A stretch of DNA of 60,037 nucleotides from Oscillospiraceae bacterium (GTDB lineage: Bacteria > Bacillota > Clostridia > Oscillospirales > Ruminococcaceae): positions 1 through 60,037 of the forward strand of contig JAFZDX010000064.1 of the NCBI GenBank assembly GCA_017560985.1, read 5' to 3'. A program made the position numbers and the translations under genes. The notes beneath the pieces were generated by a model. The model saw only the letters and a program-made list of their open reading frames with translations, made no database searches and had not been told where the DNA came from. Positions 34,816 through 44,078 of this stretch are shown one piece after another; position 1 is the first letter of the stretch; the number at the start of each line of letters is the position of its first letter.

Positions 34816-35163
34816 ATGAAAGCAAGATTACCAAAAGGTATGGGCGGCGGCCCACAGAACATGAACCGGATTATCAAACAGGCACAGAAAATGCAGGATG
34901 ATATGAAAGAACTGCAGGACAGACTGGATGAAACAGAATACGTTGGTGAAAGCGGTTCAGGTCTGGTAAAAGCAACAGTTACAGGCAAACACGATGTTGT
35001 TGCTCTGTCCATCGACCCAAGCATCGTAGATCCAGAAGATATCGAAATGCTGGAAGACTTGGTTGCAGCTGCAGTAAATGATGCTATCACAAAAGCAAAA
35101 GCTGAAAGCGAAGCAGAAATGGGCAAACTTACAGGCGGTCTTAACGTACCAGGCATCTTTTAA
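34816..35163 (+). CDS. YbaB/EbfC family nucleoid-associated protein
   Basis: A 115-residue DNA-binding protein. It has an N-terminal glycine/proline-rich stretch, a helix NRIIKQAQKMQDDMKELQD and the family core YVGESGSGLVKATVTGKHDV followed by SIDPSIVDPEDIEMLEDLV. The family dimerises, binds DNA and is nearly always placed between dnaX and recR, as here. AAGGAGA precedes the ATG; recR follows after two bases. Confidence 0.94.
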   Translation: MKARLPKGMGGGPQNMNRIIKQAQKMQDDMKELQDRLDETEYVGESGSGLVKATVTGKHDVVALSIDPSIVDPEDIEMLEDLVAAAVNDAITKAKAESEAEMGKLTGGLNVPGIF

Positions 35164-35165
35164 TT

Positions 35166-35768
35166 ATGGCACAGTATAATGCAGAGCCTTTGGAAAGGCT
35201 TATCAACAATTTCTCCCGTCTTAACGGTGTAGGCCGTAAGGGCGCCACAAGAATGGCATATCAGGTTCTGGCAATGGACGAAAAAGAAGCAGCAGAATTT
35301 GCGGCCGCAATTATGGATGTCCACAGCAAAATAAAACGTTGCCCTGTATGCCGGAACTATACAGACAAAGACATATGTCCTATCTGCTCATCAGCGAAAA
35401 GAGATAATTCTGTTATCTGCATAGTTGAAAGCCCACGCGATGTGGCTACTTTTGAAAAGACAAGGGAATACAAAGGTATGTACCACGTGCTTCACGGCCT
35501 TATTTCACCTATGGACGGAATTACAGCTGAGCAGCTGACTGTAAAGGAACTGCTGGCCCGTCTTCAGGATGATACAGTAAAAGAAGTTATTATGGCTACA
35601 AGTTCCACCATAGAAGGTGAAACCACGGCTATGTACATCTCCCGTCTGGTAAAACCACTGGGCATAAAGGTTACACGCCTTGCCTATGGTCTGCCGGTTG
35701 GCGCATCACTGGAATATGCTGATGAAGTTACACTTTACCGCGCACTGGAAGGCAGAAGAGAAATTTAA
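35166..35768 (+). CDS. recR: Recombination protein RecR
   Basis: A 200-residue RecR, a ring-forming protein of recombinational repair that works with RecF and RecO. N-terminal helix-hairpin-helix (NGVGRKGATRMAYQVL), zinc finger CPVC...CPIC and a Toprim domain (CIVESPRDV...GRL-type core around VIMATSSTIEGETTAMYI) are normal, and the end HRALEGRREI-like tail is present. It starts two bases after the ybaB stop, so it is coupled with it. Confidence 0.96.
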   Translation: MAQYNAEPLERLINNFSRLNGVGRKGATRMAYQVLAMDEKEAAEFAAAIMDVHSKIKRCPVCRNYTDKDICPICSSAKRDNSVICIVESPRDVATFEKTREYKGMYHVLHGLISPMDGITAEQLTVKELLARLQDDTVKEVIMATSSTIEGETTAMYISRLVKPLGIKVTRLAYGLPVGASLEYADEVTLYRALEGRREI

Positions 35769-35779
35769 TATTATGATAT

Positions 35780-35812
35780 AAAACCACCTGAAAAGGTGGT
35801 TTTGTTTTTTAT
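35780..35812 (+). terminator. Terminator of dnaX-ybaB-recR operon
   Basis: AAAACCACCT-GAAA-AGGTGGTTTT with a T-rich tail. Confidence 0.92.
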
Positions 35813-35892
35813 ACACATTCAGCAGTATGGATTTTGTAACATATAAATTTACTTCTTCATACACTATATCAAACAAACCGGAGGTGCTGTTT

Positions 35893-36192
35893 ATGTTTTC
35901 TGATGTTTATATGATTATACTTACCGCGTTTGCCTTGCTGGGGTTATTCTGTCTTATTGATGGGATTATTATGTCAATCAGATTTTCAGCTGCCCCCAGA
36001 ACTGTTACAGTTATGGTAGCAGAAAAATCATTTTCCACCTACAACACTGTACAATATATCCATAATACACTTTATAATAATGAAATAATAGTTATTTCAG
36101 AGGGGGATTGCACAGATTTTCCTATGGCTACTGTTGTACAGGAGAAAGATTTACACAGATATATCACAAATGCTTTATTTACAAAAAACTGA
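35893..36192 (+). CDS. Small membrane protein, unknown function
   Basis: A 99-residue protein with an N-terminal hydrophobic segment (about 5-27) and a cytoplasmic or external domain with RTVTVMVAEKSFSTYNTVQYIH. I do not recognise the family. The ATG at 35893 is taken because GGAGG lies eight bases upstream; the frame is open earlier but without a start signal. It lies alone between recR and recD2. Confidence 0.58.
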   Translation: MFSDVYMIILTAFALLGLFCLIDGIIMSIRFSAAPRTVTVMVAEKSFSTYNTVQYIHNTLYNNEIIVISEGDCTDFPMATVVQEKDLHRYITNALFTKN

Positions 36193-36241
36193 CTTTACAC
36201 TATAATATATTATGTATTTTTGTTTTTAATTGAGGTGTAAA

Positions 36242-38440
36242 GTGCAGGAACTTGACAGACTTGAAGGTACAATAGCATATATTACCTTTTCCAGTCAGGA
36301 TACAGGTTTCACTGTTCTGGAATTGCAGACTGACGATGATATGGTAACAGTAGTGGGTGAAATGATAGGTGTTGCACCTGGACAGCAGCTTGTTGTCTAT
36401 GGCAGCTATGCAAATCATCCTTCTTTCGGTGTGCAGTTTAAAGTGCAGAACTACGAAGTAGCTCTGCCCAGTGATGAAAATGCAATTTATGCCTATCTTG
36501 CCAGTGGTGCTGTAAAGGGCATTGGCCCTGTTACCGCCAAAAGGATAATAAAAGCCTTTGGTGCAAATGCACTGGAAATACTGGAATGTGACCCTGTCCA
36601 GCTGTCCACTATAAAGGGAATTTCTTATCGACAGGCACTGGATATACAGACAGAGTTCAGACGTATCTACGGCATACAGGATGTTATTATGAACCTGTCC
36701 AGCTATGGTCTTTCTGCATCTCAGGCCATCGCTCTGTACGGCGTGTACGGACAGGCTACCACAGAAATAATCAGTACAAATCCATATCTTTTGTGCAATG
36801 ACCCGACCTTTCTTCCTTTTGAACGGGCAGACAGAATCGCAACCAGCCGTATGACTATGGAATATGACAGCCATCGGCGTATTGCAGGCGGTGTGCTGTA
36901 TGTGCTGCGTCACAACAGCCAGAAAGGTCACTGCTGTGTGCCTTATGACAGGCTGGTTGAAACAGTGTCAGCTTTTATAGGTGTGGAACCAGAAAAGGTA
37001 GAAAATGCCATAACAGAAAAATGTGATGAAGGCGAACTGTTCTGCGAAGAAATAAACGGCCGAGATTTCATCTATCTGGCACAGCTTTATGTGGCGGAAC
37101 TTGTCAGTTGCCAGAAACTTTCACAGCTTTTGGCTGCAAAACCGAAAACAAATATAAATGTGTCACAGACCATCAGAACAGTACAGGATATACTGGGCAT
37201 AAATTATGCGCCTAACCAGGTAAAAGCACTGGAAAAGGTGGCAGACAGTTCGGTGTGCATTATCACAGGTGGTCCTGGTACAGGTAAAACCACTCTTGTT
37301 AAAGGTATTATTACTATGTTTGAAATGCAGGCAGATGTTGTCAGCCTGTGTGCCCCAACAGGTCGTGCGGCCAAAAGATTAAGCGAACTTTCAGGCAAAA
37401 ATGCAAAGACTATCCATCGTCTGCTGGAAGTTGTACCGGGTACAAAAAATGATATAAAATTCCAGCGCAACCGGGAAAATCCTATTCCTTGCGATGTTCT
37501 TATAGTGGACGAATGTTCGATGGTGGATATTGTTTTGTTCAGCCAGCTTATAACAGCAGTGAAAGATGGTTGCCGCCTGGTGCTGGTAGGGGACTACAAT
37601 CAGCTGCCGGCAGTTGGTCCGGGTAATGTGTTGAAAGACCTGCTGGATTCTGACCTTGTACCAAATGTCCAGCTTACTGATATTTTCCGTCAGGCACGGG
37701 AAAGTGATATTGTTGTCAACGCCCACTCCATTAACCAGGGGATTTACCCTAAAACAAGTGGCAGGACAGGAGATTATTTCTTTATCGAAACAGGAGAAAA
37801 TATAGAAAGCCTTGTCAGCGGTCTTGTAAAAACAAGATTGCCAAATGCCTATGGCTTTGACAGCTTTGATGATATTCAGGTTCTAACACCTTCCCGCAAA
37901 CGCCGTGGTGGCACCACAAATATCAATGCAGTCCTTCAGTCGGTTTTAAACCCTGAAGATGGCACAAAGGCAGAAATCACCTTCAACGGTATTACATTCC
38001 GTTTGGGCGATAAGGTTATGCAGATAAAAAACAACTACGATTTACAGTATCTCCGCGATAATGGTGAAACAGAAGTAGGTGTTTTCAACGGGGATATAGG
38101 TCAGATTATAGGTGTGGACAGATTCAATAAAACACTGACAATAAAATTTGATGACAAAACCTATGTTTACCCGCAGGAGTTTTTTCCGCAGCTGGAACAC
38201 GCCTGGGCTATTACTGTACACAAAAGCCAGGGCAGTGAGTTCAAGGCTGTTATATTATGCCTGTCCGATACTCCAAATGAACTTCAATATCGCAATTTGC
38301 TTTATACTGCATTTACCCGTGCAAAAGAACTGCTGGTGGTTGTAGGCAGCAGCGAAATACTGGCAAATATGGTGCATAACAGCAAAAAGCAGTTGCGTTA
38401 TTCAGGTGTAAAACACTTTTTAGAGGAATATAATGGTTAA
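36242..38440 (+). CDS. recD2: RecD2-type ATP-dependent DNA helicase
   Basis: A 732-residue superfamily 1B helicase of the RecD-like group that acts without RecBC. The N-terminal OB-like and HhH regions (GTIAYITFSSQDTGFTVLE; GAVKGIGPVTAKRIIKAFG) precede the motor. Walker A GGPGTGKT is near residue 343, DECSMVD near 425, QLPAVGPGNVL is motif III and HKSQGSEF motif V/VI. The probable start is GTG at 36242, following GAGGTG; a TTG four codons earlier is less likely. Its 3' end overlaps comF by eight bases. Confidence 0.92.
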   Translation: MQELDRLEGTIAYITFSSQDTGFTVLELQTDDDMVTVVGEMIGVAPGQQLVVYGSYANHPSFGVQFKVQNYEVALPSDENAIYAYLASGAVKGIGPVTAKRIIKAFGANALEILECDPVQLSTIKGISYRQALDIQTEFRRIYGIQDVIMNLSSYGLSASQAIALYGVYGQATTEIISTNPYLLCNDPTFLPFERADRIATSRMTMEYDSHRRIAGGVLYVLRHNSQKGHCCVPYDRLVETVSAFIGVEPEKVENAITEKCDEGELFCEEINGRDFIYLAQLYVAELVSCQKLSQLLAAKPKTNINVSQTIRTVQDILGINYAPNQVKALEKVADSSVCIITGGPGTGKTTLVKGIITMFEMQADVVSLCAPTGRAAKRLSELSGKNAKTIHRLLEVVPGTKNDIKFQRNRENPIPCDVLIVDECSMVDIVLFSQLITAVKDGCRLVLVGDYNQLPAVGPGNVLKDLLDSDLVPNVQLTDIFRQARESDIVVNAHSINQGIYPKTSGRTGDYFFIETGENIESLVSGLVKTRLPNAYGFDSFDDIQVLTPSRKRRGGTTNINAVLQSVLNPEDGTKAEITFNGITFRLGDKVMQIKNNYDLQYLRDNGETEVGVFNGDIGQIIGVDRFNKTLTIKFDDKTYVYPQEFFPQLEHAWAITVHKSQGSEFKAVILCLSDTPNELQYRNLLYTAFTRAKELLVVVGSSEILANMVHNSKKQLRYSGVKHFLEEYNG

Positions 38441-39098
38441 TATTATCAGACAGATATTTCTTGTTCCTAAATGCAAATGTTGTTTCAAACCAGCAGATGG
38501 CCACAACCTGTGTGATAAATGCAGGAAAGAACTGGCAAAATGCAGGATCGCAAATCCTCATCTGCCACTGAACAAGAAAATAGACTTTATAAATGAATGC
38601 TATGCGTCATACAAGTATGAAAGTACAGCGGCTGACATCGTTAAGGGTGCAAAATTCCGAAATCCTGCACCTTTTCTGGCGTCACTTTTAGATGATATTT
38701 CCATTGACATAAAACAGATTTTGGCGCAAAATAATATAGATATGGTGTTGCCGGTGCCAAGCCATAAATCAAAACTTTATACACAGGAATACGACCTGCC
38801 AACAGAAATGGCAAAGCGTATTTCCAGACATTTTGGTGTGCAGTTTTCAGACTGTGTTACAAAGGTGCGCAAAACTGAAAAACAGCACAATCTTCCCAGA
38901 GACAAGCGCAAGGCAAATCTTGTAAATGCTTTTAAAGTCAATGGGGATTTAACCGGCAAAAATATACTTGTAATAGATGATGTAATTACAACAGGCTTCA
39001 CTGTTTCCGCAGTCGCCACTGAACTTAAACTGGCTGGACGGGAAAAGGTGTATGTCTGGTGCTATACTTTGAATATAGAGAGAAAGGAAAATACATAA
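38433..39098 (+). CDS. comF: ComF family phosphoribosyltransferase-like protein
   Basis: A 221-residue ComF homologue, needed in natural transformation where studied. An N-terminal zinc finger (KCKCC...LCDKC) is followed by a PRTase domain with the PRPP loop ILVIDDVITTGFT (about residues 176-188). It overlaps recD2 by eight bases and shares one base with the mreB start (TAATG), so three genes are translationally coupled. No other com genes lie in the window, so competence cannot be claimed. Confidence 0.9.
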   Translation: MVNIIRQIFLVPKCKCCFKPADGHNLCDKCRKELAKCRIANPHLPLNKKIDFINECYASYKYESTAADIVKGAKFRNPAPFLASLLDDISIDIKQILAQNNIDMVLPVPSHKSKLYTQEYDLPTEMAKRISRHFGVQFSDCVTKVRKTEKQHNLPRDKRKANLVNAFKVNGDLTGKNILVIDDVITTGFTVSAVATELKLAGREKVYVWCYTLNIERKENT

Positions 39099-40123
39099 TG
39101 GCAAACACAAACGATATAGGTATTGACCTGGGTACCACTAAGGTTATGATATATAAAGAAGGCGAAGGCGTAGTTCTCAATGAACCAAGCGTTGTTGCCT
39201 ATGATGCCGGCAGCGGCAAGCCTTTTGCTTTTGGTACAGAGGCTTTCCGGATGGTTGGTAAGACACATAAAAACATTGTTGCAGAATACCCACTTAAAGA
39301 TGGTGTAATCTCAAACTATACCCTTACAAAAGAAATGGTTAAATATTTCATCAACAAAGCATACAACTCCAAGGTTATGAAACCAAAAGTATGTATCTGT
39401 ATTCCAAGTGCAGTTACAGGCATTGAAGAAAATGCAGTTGTTGATGCTGCTGTTTCAGCAGGTGCAAGACAGGTTTTCCTTATTGAAGAACCTATTGCTG
39501 CGGCTATTGGTGCAGGTATTGATGTTATCAAAGCAAACGGTAATATGATTGTTGACATCGGCGGTGGTACAACAGACGTTGCTGTTATCTCACTGGGTGG
39601 TGTGGTATGTTCCAAATCCATCAAAATTGCCGGCAACACATTTGACCGTGAAATTGCAAAAGCACTGAAAAACAGATATAACTTTGTTGTAGGTCAGCGT
39701 ACAGTTGCAAACCTGAAACATGAAGTTGCCAACTGTATGCCTACAGATGAAGAAAATGTGGTGTTTAAAGTAAAAGGTATAAATCTGTTGAAAGGCCTGC
39801 CGGGCACTCTGGAAATCTCCACAAACGATATTTACCCTGTTATAGAACCAATCATTGCTGAAATTCTTACAACTGTAAAACAGGTGTTGGAAGTTACACC
39901 ACCTGAACTTTCAGGTGACCTTTTTGAAAATGGTATTATTCTTACAGGTGCAGGTGCAAAAATCAAAAACCTGGATAAATACCTGCAGTCACACCTTACA
40001 ACACGTGTTTTCCTTGCTGACGAGCCTGAAAAATGTGTGGCTAAAGGCACAGGTAAAGCATTTGAACTGGAAGGCAAACTTGAAACAGGCTTCCGTGATG
40101 TAACACCAGGTTTTTCAAAATAA
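39098..40123 (+). CDS. mreB: Rod-shape protein MreB
   Basis: A 341-residue bacterial actin that organises cell-wall elongation from the inner face of the membrane. The ATP-binding motifs IGIDLGTTKVMIY, MIVDIGGGTTDVAVIS and ILTGAGAKIKNLDKYL are present. AAAGGAA precedes the ATG, which overlaps the comF stop. It stands apart from mreC and mreD, none of which is in the window, so it may be a second copy or an Mbl/MreBH-type paralogue. A longer upstream frame in comF is ignored. Confidence 0.92.
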   Translation: MANTNDIGIDLGTTKVMIYKEGEGVVLNEPSVVAYDAGSGKPFAFGTEAFRMVGKTHKNIVAEYPLKDGVISNYTLTKEMVKYFINKAYNSKVMKPKVCICIPSAVTGIEENAVVDAAVSAGARQVFLIEEPIAAAIGAGIDVIKANGNMIVDIGGGTTDVAVISLGGVVCSKSIKIAGNTFDREIAKALKNRYNFVVGQRTVANLKHEVANCMPTDEENVVFKVKGINLLKGLPGTLEISTNDIYPVIEPIIAEILTTVKQVLEVTPPELSGDLFENGIILTGAGAKIKNLDKYLQSHLTTRVFLADEPEKCVAKGTGKAFELEGKLETGFRDVTPGFSK

Positions 40124-40134
40124 AACTATAAACC

Positions 40135-40167
40135 AAAAGGCGGCATTTTATCAGACCGCCTTTTTGT
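40135..40167 (+). terminator. Terminator of recD2-comF-mreB operon
   Basis: AAAAGGCGG / CCGCCTTTT stem with a 12-base loop and T tract. Confidence 0.85.
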
Positions 40168-40175
40168 CGTGTAAA

Positions 40176-40721
40176 ATGGAATATAAAATTATAAAAGATA
40201 ACCGCAGGAAAAAGATGGTTATGACAGTTGAAAATGATGGCAGTGTTGTAATCAAAGTGCCTAAATATACCAGAAAATCTGCAATAGACAGGTTTTACAG
40301 CGCAAATCTGGGCTGGATAGCACAGCGCCGACAGACGCTGTCTGAAAACAGTGAAAACATCGCAGTATTGTCTTTGCGGGATATTTCAAAACTTAAAAAA
40401 CAAGCCCGAGAAGTTATGGCACGCAAAACTGCATATTATGGCCAGATAATGGGGTTGAAACCCGATAAAATCAAAATAACATCAGCAAAAAAACGCTGGG
40501 GCAGTTGTATAAAAAGCAAAGGTGTGTATACAATCTGCTACAGTTTCCGTACTATGTTTCTGCCAGACAGGGTACAGGATTATATTGTGGTACATGAACT
40601 GGCACATATGGTGCATTTTGACCATTCAAAAAATTTCTATTCCCTTGTGGAACAAATACTGCCGGACTGGGCACAGCTCAGCTGCCAGGCAGACAATTTC
40701 AAAGACTGGCATATATATTAA
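40176..40721 (+). CDS. YgjP-like M48-type metallopeptidase
   Basis: A 181-residue protein of the YgjP/DUF45 family with a zinc peptidase motif HELAH (140-144) and a third ligand probably His150 in FDHSKNF. The upstream KRWGSC (about 107-112) is typical. It is cytoplasmic, with no signal. The ATG at 40176 lies just after the preceding terminator and has a poor ribosome binding site; a TTG four codons upstream lies within the terminator. Substrate unknown. Confidence 0.85.
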   Translation: MEYKIIKDNRRKKMVMTVENDGSVVIKVPKYTRKSAIDRFYSANLGWIAQRRQTLSENSENIAVLSLRDISKLKKQAREVMARKTAYYGQIMGLKPDKIKITSAKKRWGSCIKSKGVYTICYSFRTMFLPDRVQDYIVVHELAHMVHFDHSKNFYSLVEQILPDWAQLSCQADNFKDWHIY

Positions 40722-40779
40722 TCTGTTGTTTATATGATGAATATATGGTAAAATAATAGATCGATATAGGAGAGTAATA

Positions 40780-43161
40780 ATGGATTTTACAAAAGCAACC
40801 CAATTAAGAAAACAATATATTACACAGCAGTTCAGTCACCTGAACAATATGCAGCAGGCGGCAGTTTACCACATCAAAGGTCCACTGCTTATACTTGCAG
40901 GTGCAGGCAGCGGTAAAACCAGCGTATTGATTAACCGCATTTCCAATATGGTGCGCTTTGGCGATAGCTACAACAGCCCATATTTCCCAGGTGATGTGAG
41001 TGATGAAACACTGGCTATGCTGGAAAATGCTGTGGCAAATAACATAAAACTGGATTTTGAAACAGAAACCCACCTGGCAACAGGCAGAATTTATCCATGG
41101 AATATCCTGGCTATCACATTTACCAACAAAGCGGCTGCTGAACTTCGCGCCAGACTGGAATCCAGCCTGGGTGAATCTTCAAAGGACATTATGGCCAGCA
41201 CATTCCATTCACTGTGTATGAGAATTCTCCGCAAAGACGGCTATCTGCTGGGCTACCGGAGAGAATTTACAATCTATGACACAGACGACCAGAAACGTGT
41301 TATGAAAGAGGTTATGAAAGACCTTAACATAGATGATAAATTTGTTCAGCTTAAAGTGGCTATGAACAGAATTTCTGGTTATAAAGACAAACTCATCGGC
41401 CCTATGGAAGCTGAAAAATATGCCACAAATACCCACGAAAAGCTGATTGTACGCTGTTATGAAGAATATCAACTTCGCCTGAAAAAGGCCAATGCAATGG
41501 ACTTTGACGATCTGATTTTCAACACAGTAATGCTTTTCCGCGCCAGCAGTGAAACTCTGGAATACTATCAGAACCGTTATCGTTACATAATGGTGGACGA
41601 ATATCAGGATACATCCACAGCCCAGTTTGAACTTATCAATCTGTTGGCACAGGGTCACAATAACCTGTGTGTTGTAGGTGATGATGACCAGAGTATTTAC
41701 CGTTTCCGTGGTGCTACTATCGAAAACATTCTCAGTTTCGAAGAACAGTTTCCGGATTCAAAGGTTATCCGCCTTGAACAGAACTACCGATCCACATCAA
41801 ATATCCTTAATGCCGCCAACAGTGTTATTGAAAACAACAAAGGCCGTAAGGGCAAAACACTGTGGACATCTACATCAGGTGGCGAAAAAGTAAAGATTTA
41901 TCATCTGGACAAAGAGTTTGATGAAGCACAGAATGTAGTCTCCATCATTGGTGAAAATGTGAAAAAAGGTGCAAAACTGGCTGACCACGCTATTCTTTAC
42001 AGAATGAATATGCAGTCTGCCAATATGGAAAATGCCCTGGCAAGAAGTGGTATTTCATATCGTGTTATCGGCGGTCACCGTTTCTATGACCGTGCCGAAA
42101 TCCGCGATATTATGGCCTATATCCATGTTGTGGTGAACCCTACTGACAATCTTCGCCTGAAACGTATCATTAACACTCCAGCCAGAAAAATAGGAAATAC
42201 CACTATCAATACATTACAGGAAATTGCTGATGAAAAAGGCGTAAGTATTATTCAGGTACTGTATAATATGTACGACTATCCACGCCTGTCCCGTTCTCTT
42301 GCCCCACTGAACAATTTCCTGAATATCTACCGTTCTTTGCTGGAACTTTATCGTACACGCCCAATGGAAGAGTTTGTGCCAAACCTGCTGAAAATCACAG
42401 GTTATGAACAGATGCTGGCAGATATGGGTGAAGAAGGCAGAACCAAGCTGGAAAACGTTGGTCAGCTGGTTTCCAACATTCAGGCTTATAAAGATATGAA
42501 TGAAGATGCCACACTGGAAATGTTCTTGGAAGAAGTTTCTCTCATCAGTGATATCGACAACTATGACGAAAATGCTGACAGTGTAACACTTATGACTATC
42601 CATTCTGCAAAAGGTCTGGAGTTTCCATATGTGTTCCTTGTAGGTGTAGAGGAAGGAATCTTCCCGGGTGAAATGTCCCGTTACAACCCTGACGATATTG
42701 AAGAAGAACGCCGTCTGCGGTATGTTGGCATAACCCGCGCAAAGAAAGAGCTGTATATTTCACACTGCAGTGAAAGAATGGTTTTTGGTCAGACAAAACG
42801 TCCACTGCCATCACGATTTATTGAAGAAATGGATAAATCTGTATGTGAAATGATAGATAAACGCCCTAAAATCAACAGGGTGGAACCACTCAGCCGTGCA
42901 ACTGTGGTGCAGACAAAATCACCTTACAGCAGAAATTCATTCCTTGAAAATTCTGCTATTGCACCTAAAAAGCCGGCAGCGGCACCTGCAGGTAAAAAGG
43001 TATTTGCAGTGGGTGACAGGGTGCGTCACAATGTGTTCGGTGAAGGCATAGTGGTGAAAATCACACCTATCGCCAACGATTCAATGCTGGAAATCACTTT
43101 TGACAGCGTTGGCACCAAAAAAGTTATGGCAAACTTTGCCCCTGTTTCAAAAATAGAATAA
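40780..43161 (+). CDS. pcrA: ATP-dependent DNA helicase PcrA/UvrD
   Basis: A 793-residue superfamily 1A helicase for repair and replication. Walker A GAGSGKT (about 41-47), motif II DEYQDTS (about 272-278), QSIYRFRGA (motif III) and LMTIHSAKGLEFPYVFL (motif V) are all in place, and the C-terminal end has a basic, proline-rich linker and the small RHNVFGEGIVVKI domain that binds RNA polymerase in B. subtilis. AGGAGAG precedes the ATG. Monocistronic, followed by an intergenic repeat. Confidence 0.96.
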   Translation: MDFTKATQLRKQYITQQFSHLNNMQQAAVYHIKGPLLILAGAGSGKTSVLINRISNMVRFGDSYNSPYFPGDVSDETLAMLENAVANNIKLDFETETHLATGRIYPWNILAITFTNKAAAELRARLESSLGESSKDIMASTFHSLCMRILRKDGYLLGYRREFTIYDTDDQKRVMKEVMKDLNIDDKFVQLKVAMNRISGYKDKLIGPMEAEKYATNTHEKLIVRCYEEYQLRLKKANAMDFDDLIFNTVMLFRASSETLEYYQNRYRYIMVDEYQDTSTAQFELINLLAQGHNNLCVVGDDDQSIYRFRGATIENILSFEEQFPDSKVIRLEQNYRSTSNILNAANSVIENNKGRKGKTLWTSTSGGEKVKIYHLDKEFDEAQNVVSIIGENVKKGAKLADHAILYRMNMQSANMENALARSGISYRVIGGHRFYDRAEIRDIMAYIHVVVNPTDNLRLKRIINTPARKIGNTTINTLQEIADEKGVSIIQVLYNMYDYPRLSRSLAPLNNFLNIYRSLLELYRTRPMEEFVPNLLKITGYEQMLADMGEEGRTKLENVGQLVSNIQAYKDMNEDATLEMFLEEVSLISDIDNYDENADSVTLMTIHSAKGLEFPYVFLVGVEEGIFPGEMSRYNPDDIEEERRLRYVGITRAKKELYISHCSERMVFGQTKRPLPSRFIEEMDKSVCEMIDKRPKINRVEPLSRATVVQTKSPYSRNSFLENSAIAPKKPAAAPAGKKVFAVGDRVRHNVFGEGIVVKITPIANDSMLEITFDSVGTKKVMANFAPVSKIE

Positions 43162-43164
43162 TTA

Positions 43165-43234
43165 AGCCTCCCTTTTTAAAGGGAGAGGGACCGCTTGCGG
43201 TGGAGGAATTTTTCCCAATTCCATAGGAATTGCC
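43165..43234. repeat. Intergenic palindromic repeat, copy B
   Basis: AGCCTCCCTTTTTAAAGGGA, then GGGACCGCTTGCGGTGGAGG, and a ATTCC...GGAAT tail. Same plan as 22904-22980. The stem CCGC/GCGG is a second hairpin. May also end pcrA transcription. Confidence 0.7.
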
Positions 43235-43297
43235 TAAATATTTTAAACAGTACGCAGTTAATAATTTTTAGATTAAAATACATAAAAGAGGTTTATT

Positions 43298-44077
43298 ATG
43301 AAAGTAAAACTTATCGCTCATACTCCAAACCCTGAAAAAGTTGTAGCAGCTGCTGCAAAACTGTGCTACTCCAATGCACAGATCGATACTCTGCTGGACG
43401 GCCTTACAGAAGAAAAAAGCAAAGAATTTGTAGAAATGCTGGCTTCCCTTGGTCACGAAAGCCCAACAGAACACGCTTCTTTCACATTTGCTATTGAAGG
43501 TGTATCCCGCTCACTCCTTGCACAGATTACACGCCACAGAATCGGTTCATACTCTGTACAGAGCCAGAGATATGTTAATCTGAAAGAACCTGATTTTGTA
43601 ACACCACCTGAAATTATGGATGATCCAGAATCACTGGCACAGTTCAATGATTCTATGGCAATGGCTGCTGAAAACTATCAGAAAGTTACACAGCTGCTGA
43701 AAGAAGCACATAAAGAAAAATTTATGGCACAGGGTATGGACGAAAAAACAGCTAACCGTACAGCTGAAAAGAAAGCCCTGGAAGATGCACGTTTCATCCT
43801 GCCAAATGCCTGCACAACAAAAATGATTGTTACAATGAACACACGCAGCCTTAACAACTTCTTCCGTCACCGTTGCTGCACACGCGCACAGTGGGAAATC
43901 AGAGAACTGGCAGACGAAATGCTGCGACTTGTGTGTGAAGTTACACCTGCACTGTTTGTTCGTTCCGGCCCACCATGTGTTTCCGGTCCATGCCCAGAAG
44001 GCAAAATGAGCTGTGGCCGTATGCTGGAAATGCGCGACAAATATGCACAGCTGAAAAATACAAAAGTTGGTGAATAA
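43298..44077 (+). CDS. thyX: FAD-dependent thymidylate synthase
   Basis: A 259-residue flavin-dependent thymidylate synthase, which methylates dUMP with methylenetetrahydrofolate. The RHRX7S signature is R79-H80-R81 and S89, in RHRIGSYSVQS. N-terminal EHASFTFAIEGVSRS and C-terminal SGPPCVSGPCPEGKMSCGR are conserved, the latter longer than in short ThyX forms. AAAGAGG precedes the ATG. It is immediately followed by tmk, so both dTMP synthesis steps are coupled. Confidence 0.95.
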   Translation: MKVKLIAHTPNPEKVVAAAAKLCYSNAQIDTLLDGLTEEKSKEFVEMLASLGHESPTEHASFTFAIEGVSRSLLAQITRHRIGSYSVQSQRYVNLKEPDFVTPPEIMDDPESLAQFNDSMAMAAENYQKVTQLLKEAHKEKFMAQGMDEKTANRTAEKKALEDARFILPNACTTKMIVTMNTRSLNNFFRHRCCTRAQWEIRELADEMLRLVCEVTPALFVRSGPPCVSGPCPEGKMSCGRMLEMRDKYAQLKNTKVGE

Positions 44078-44078
44078 T

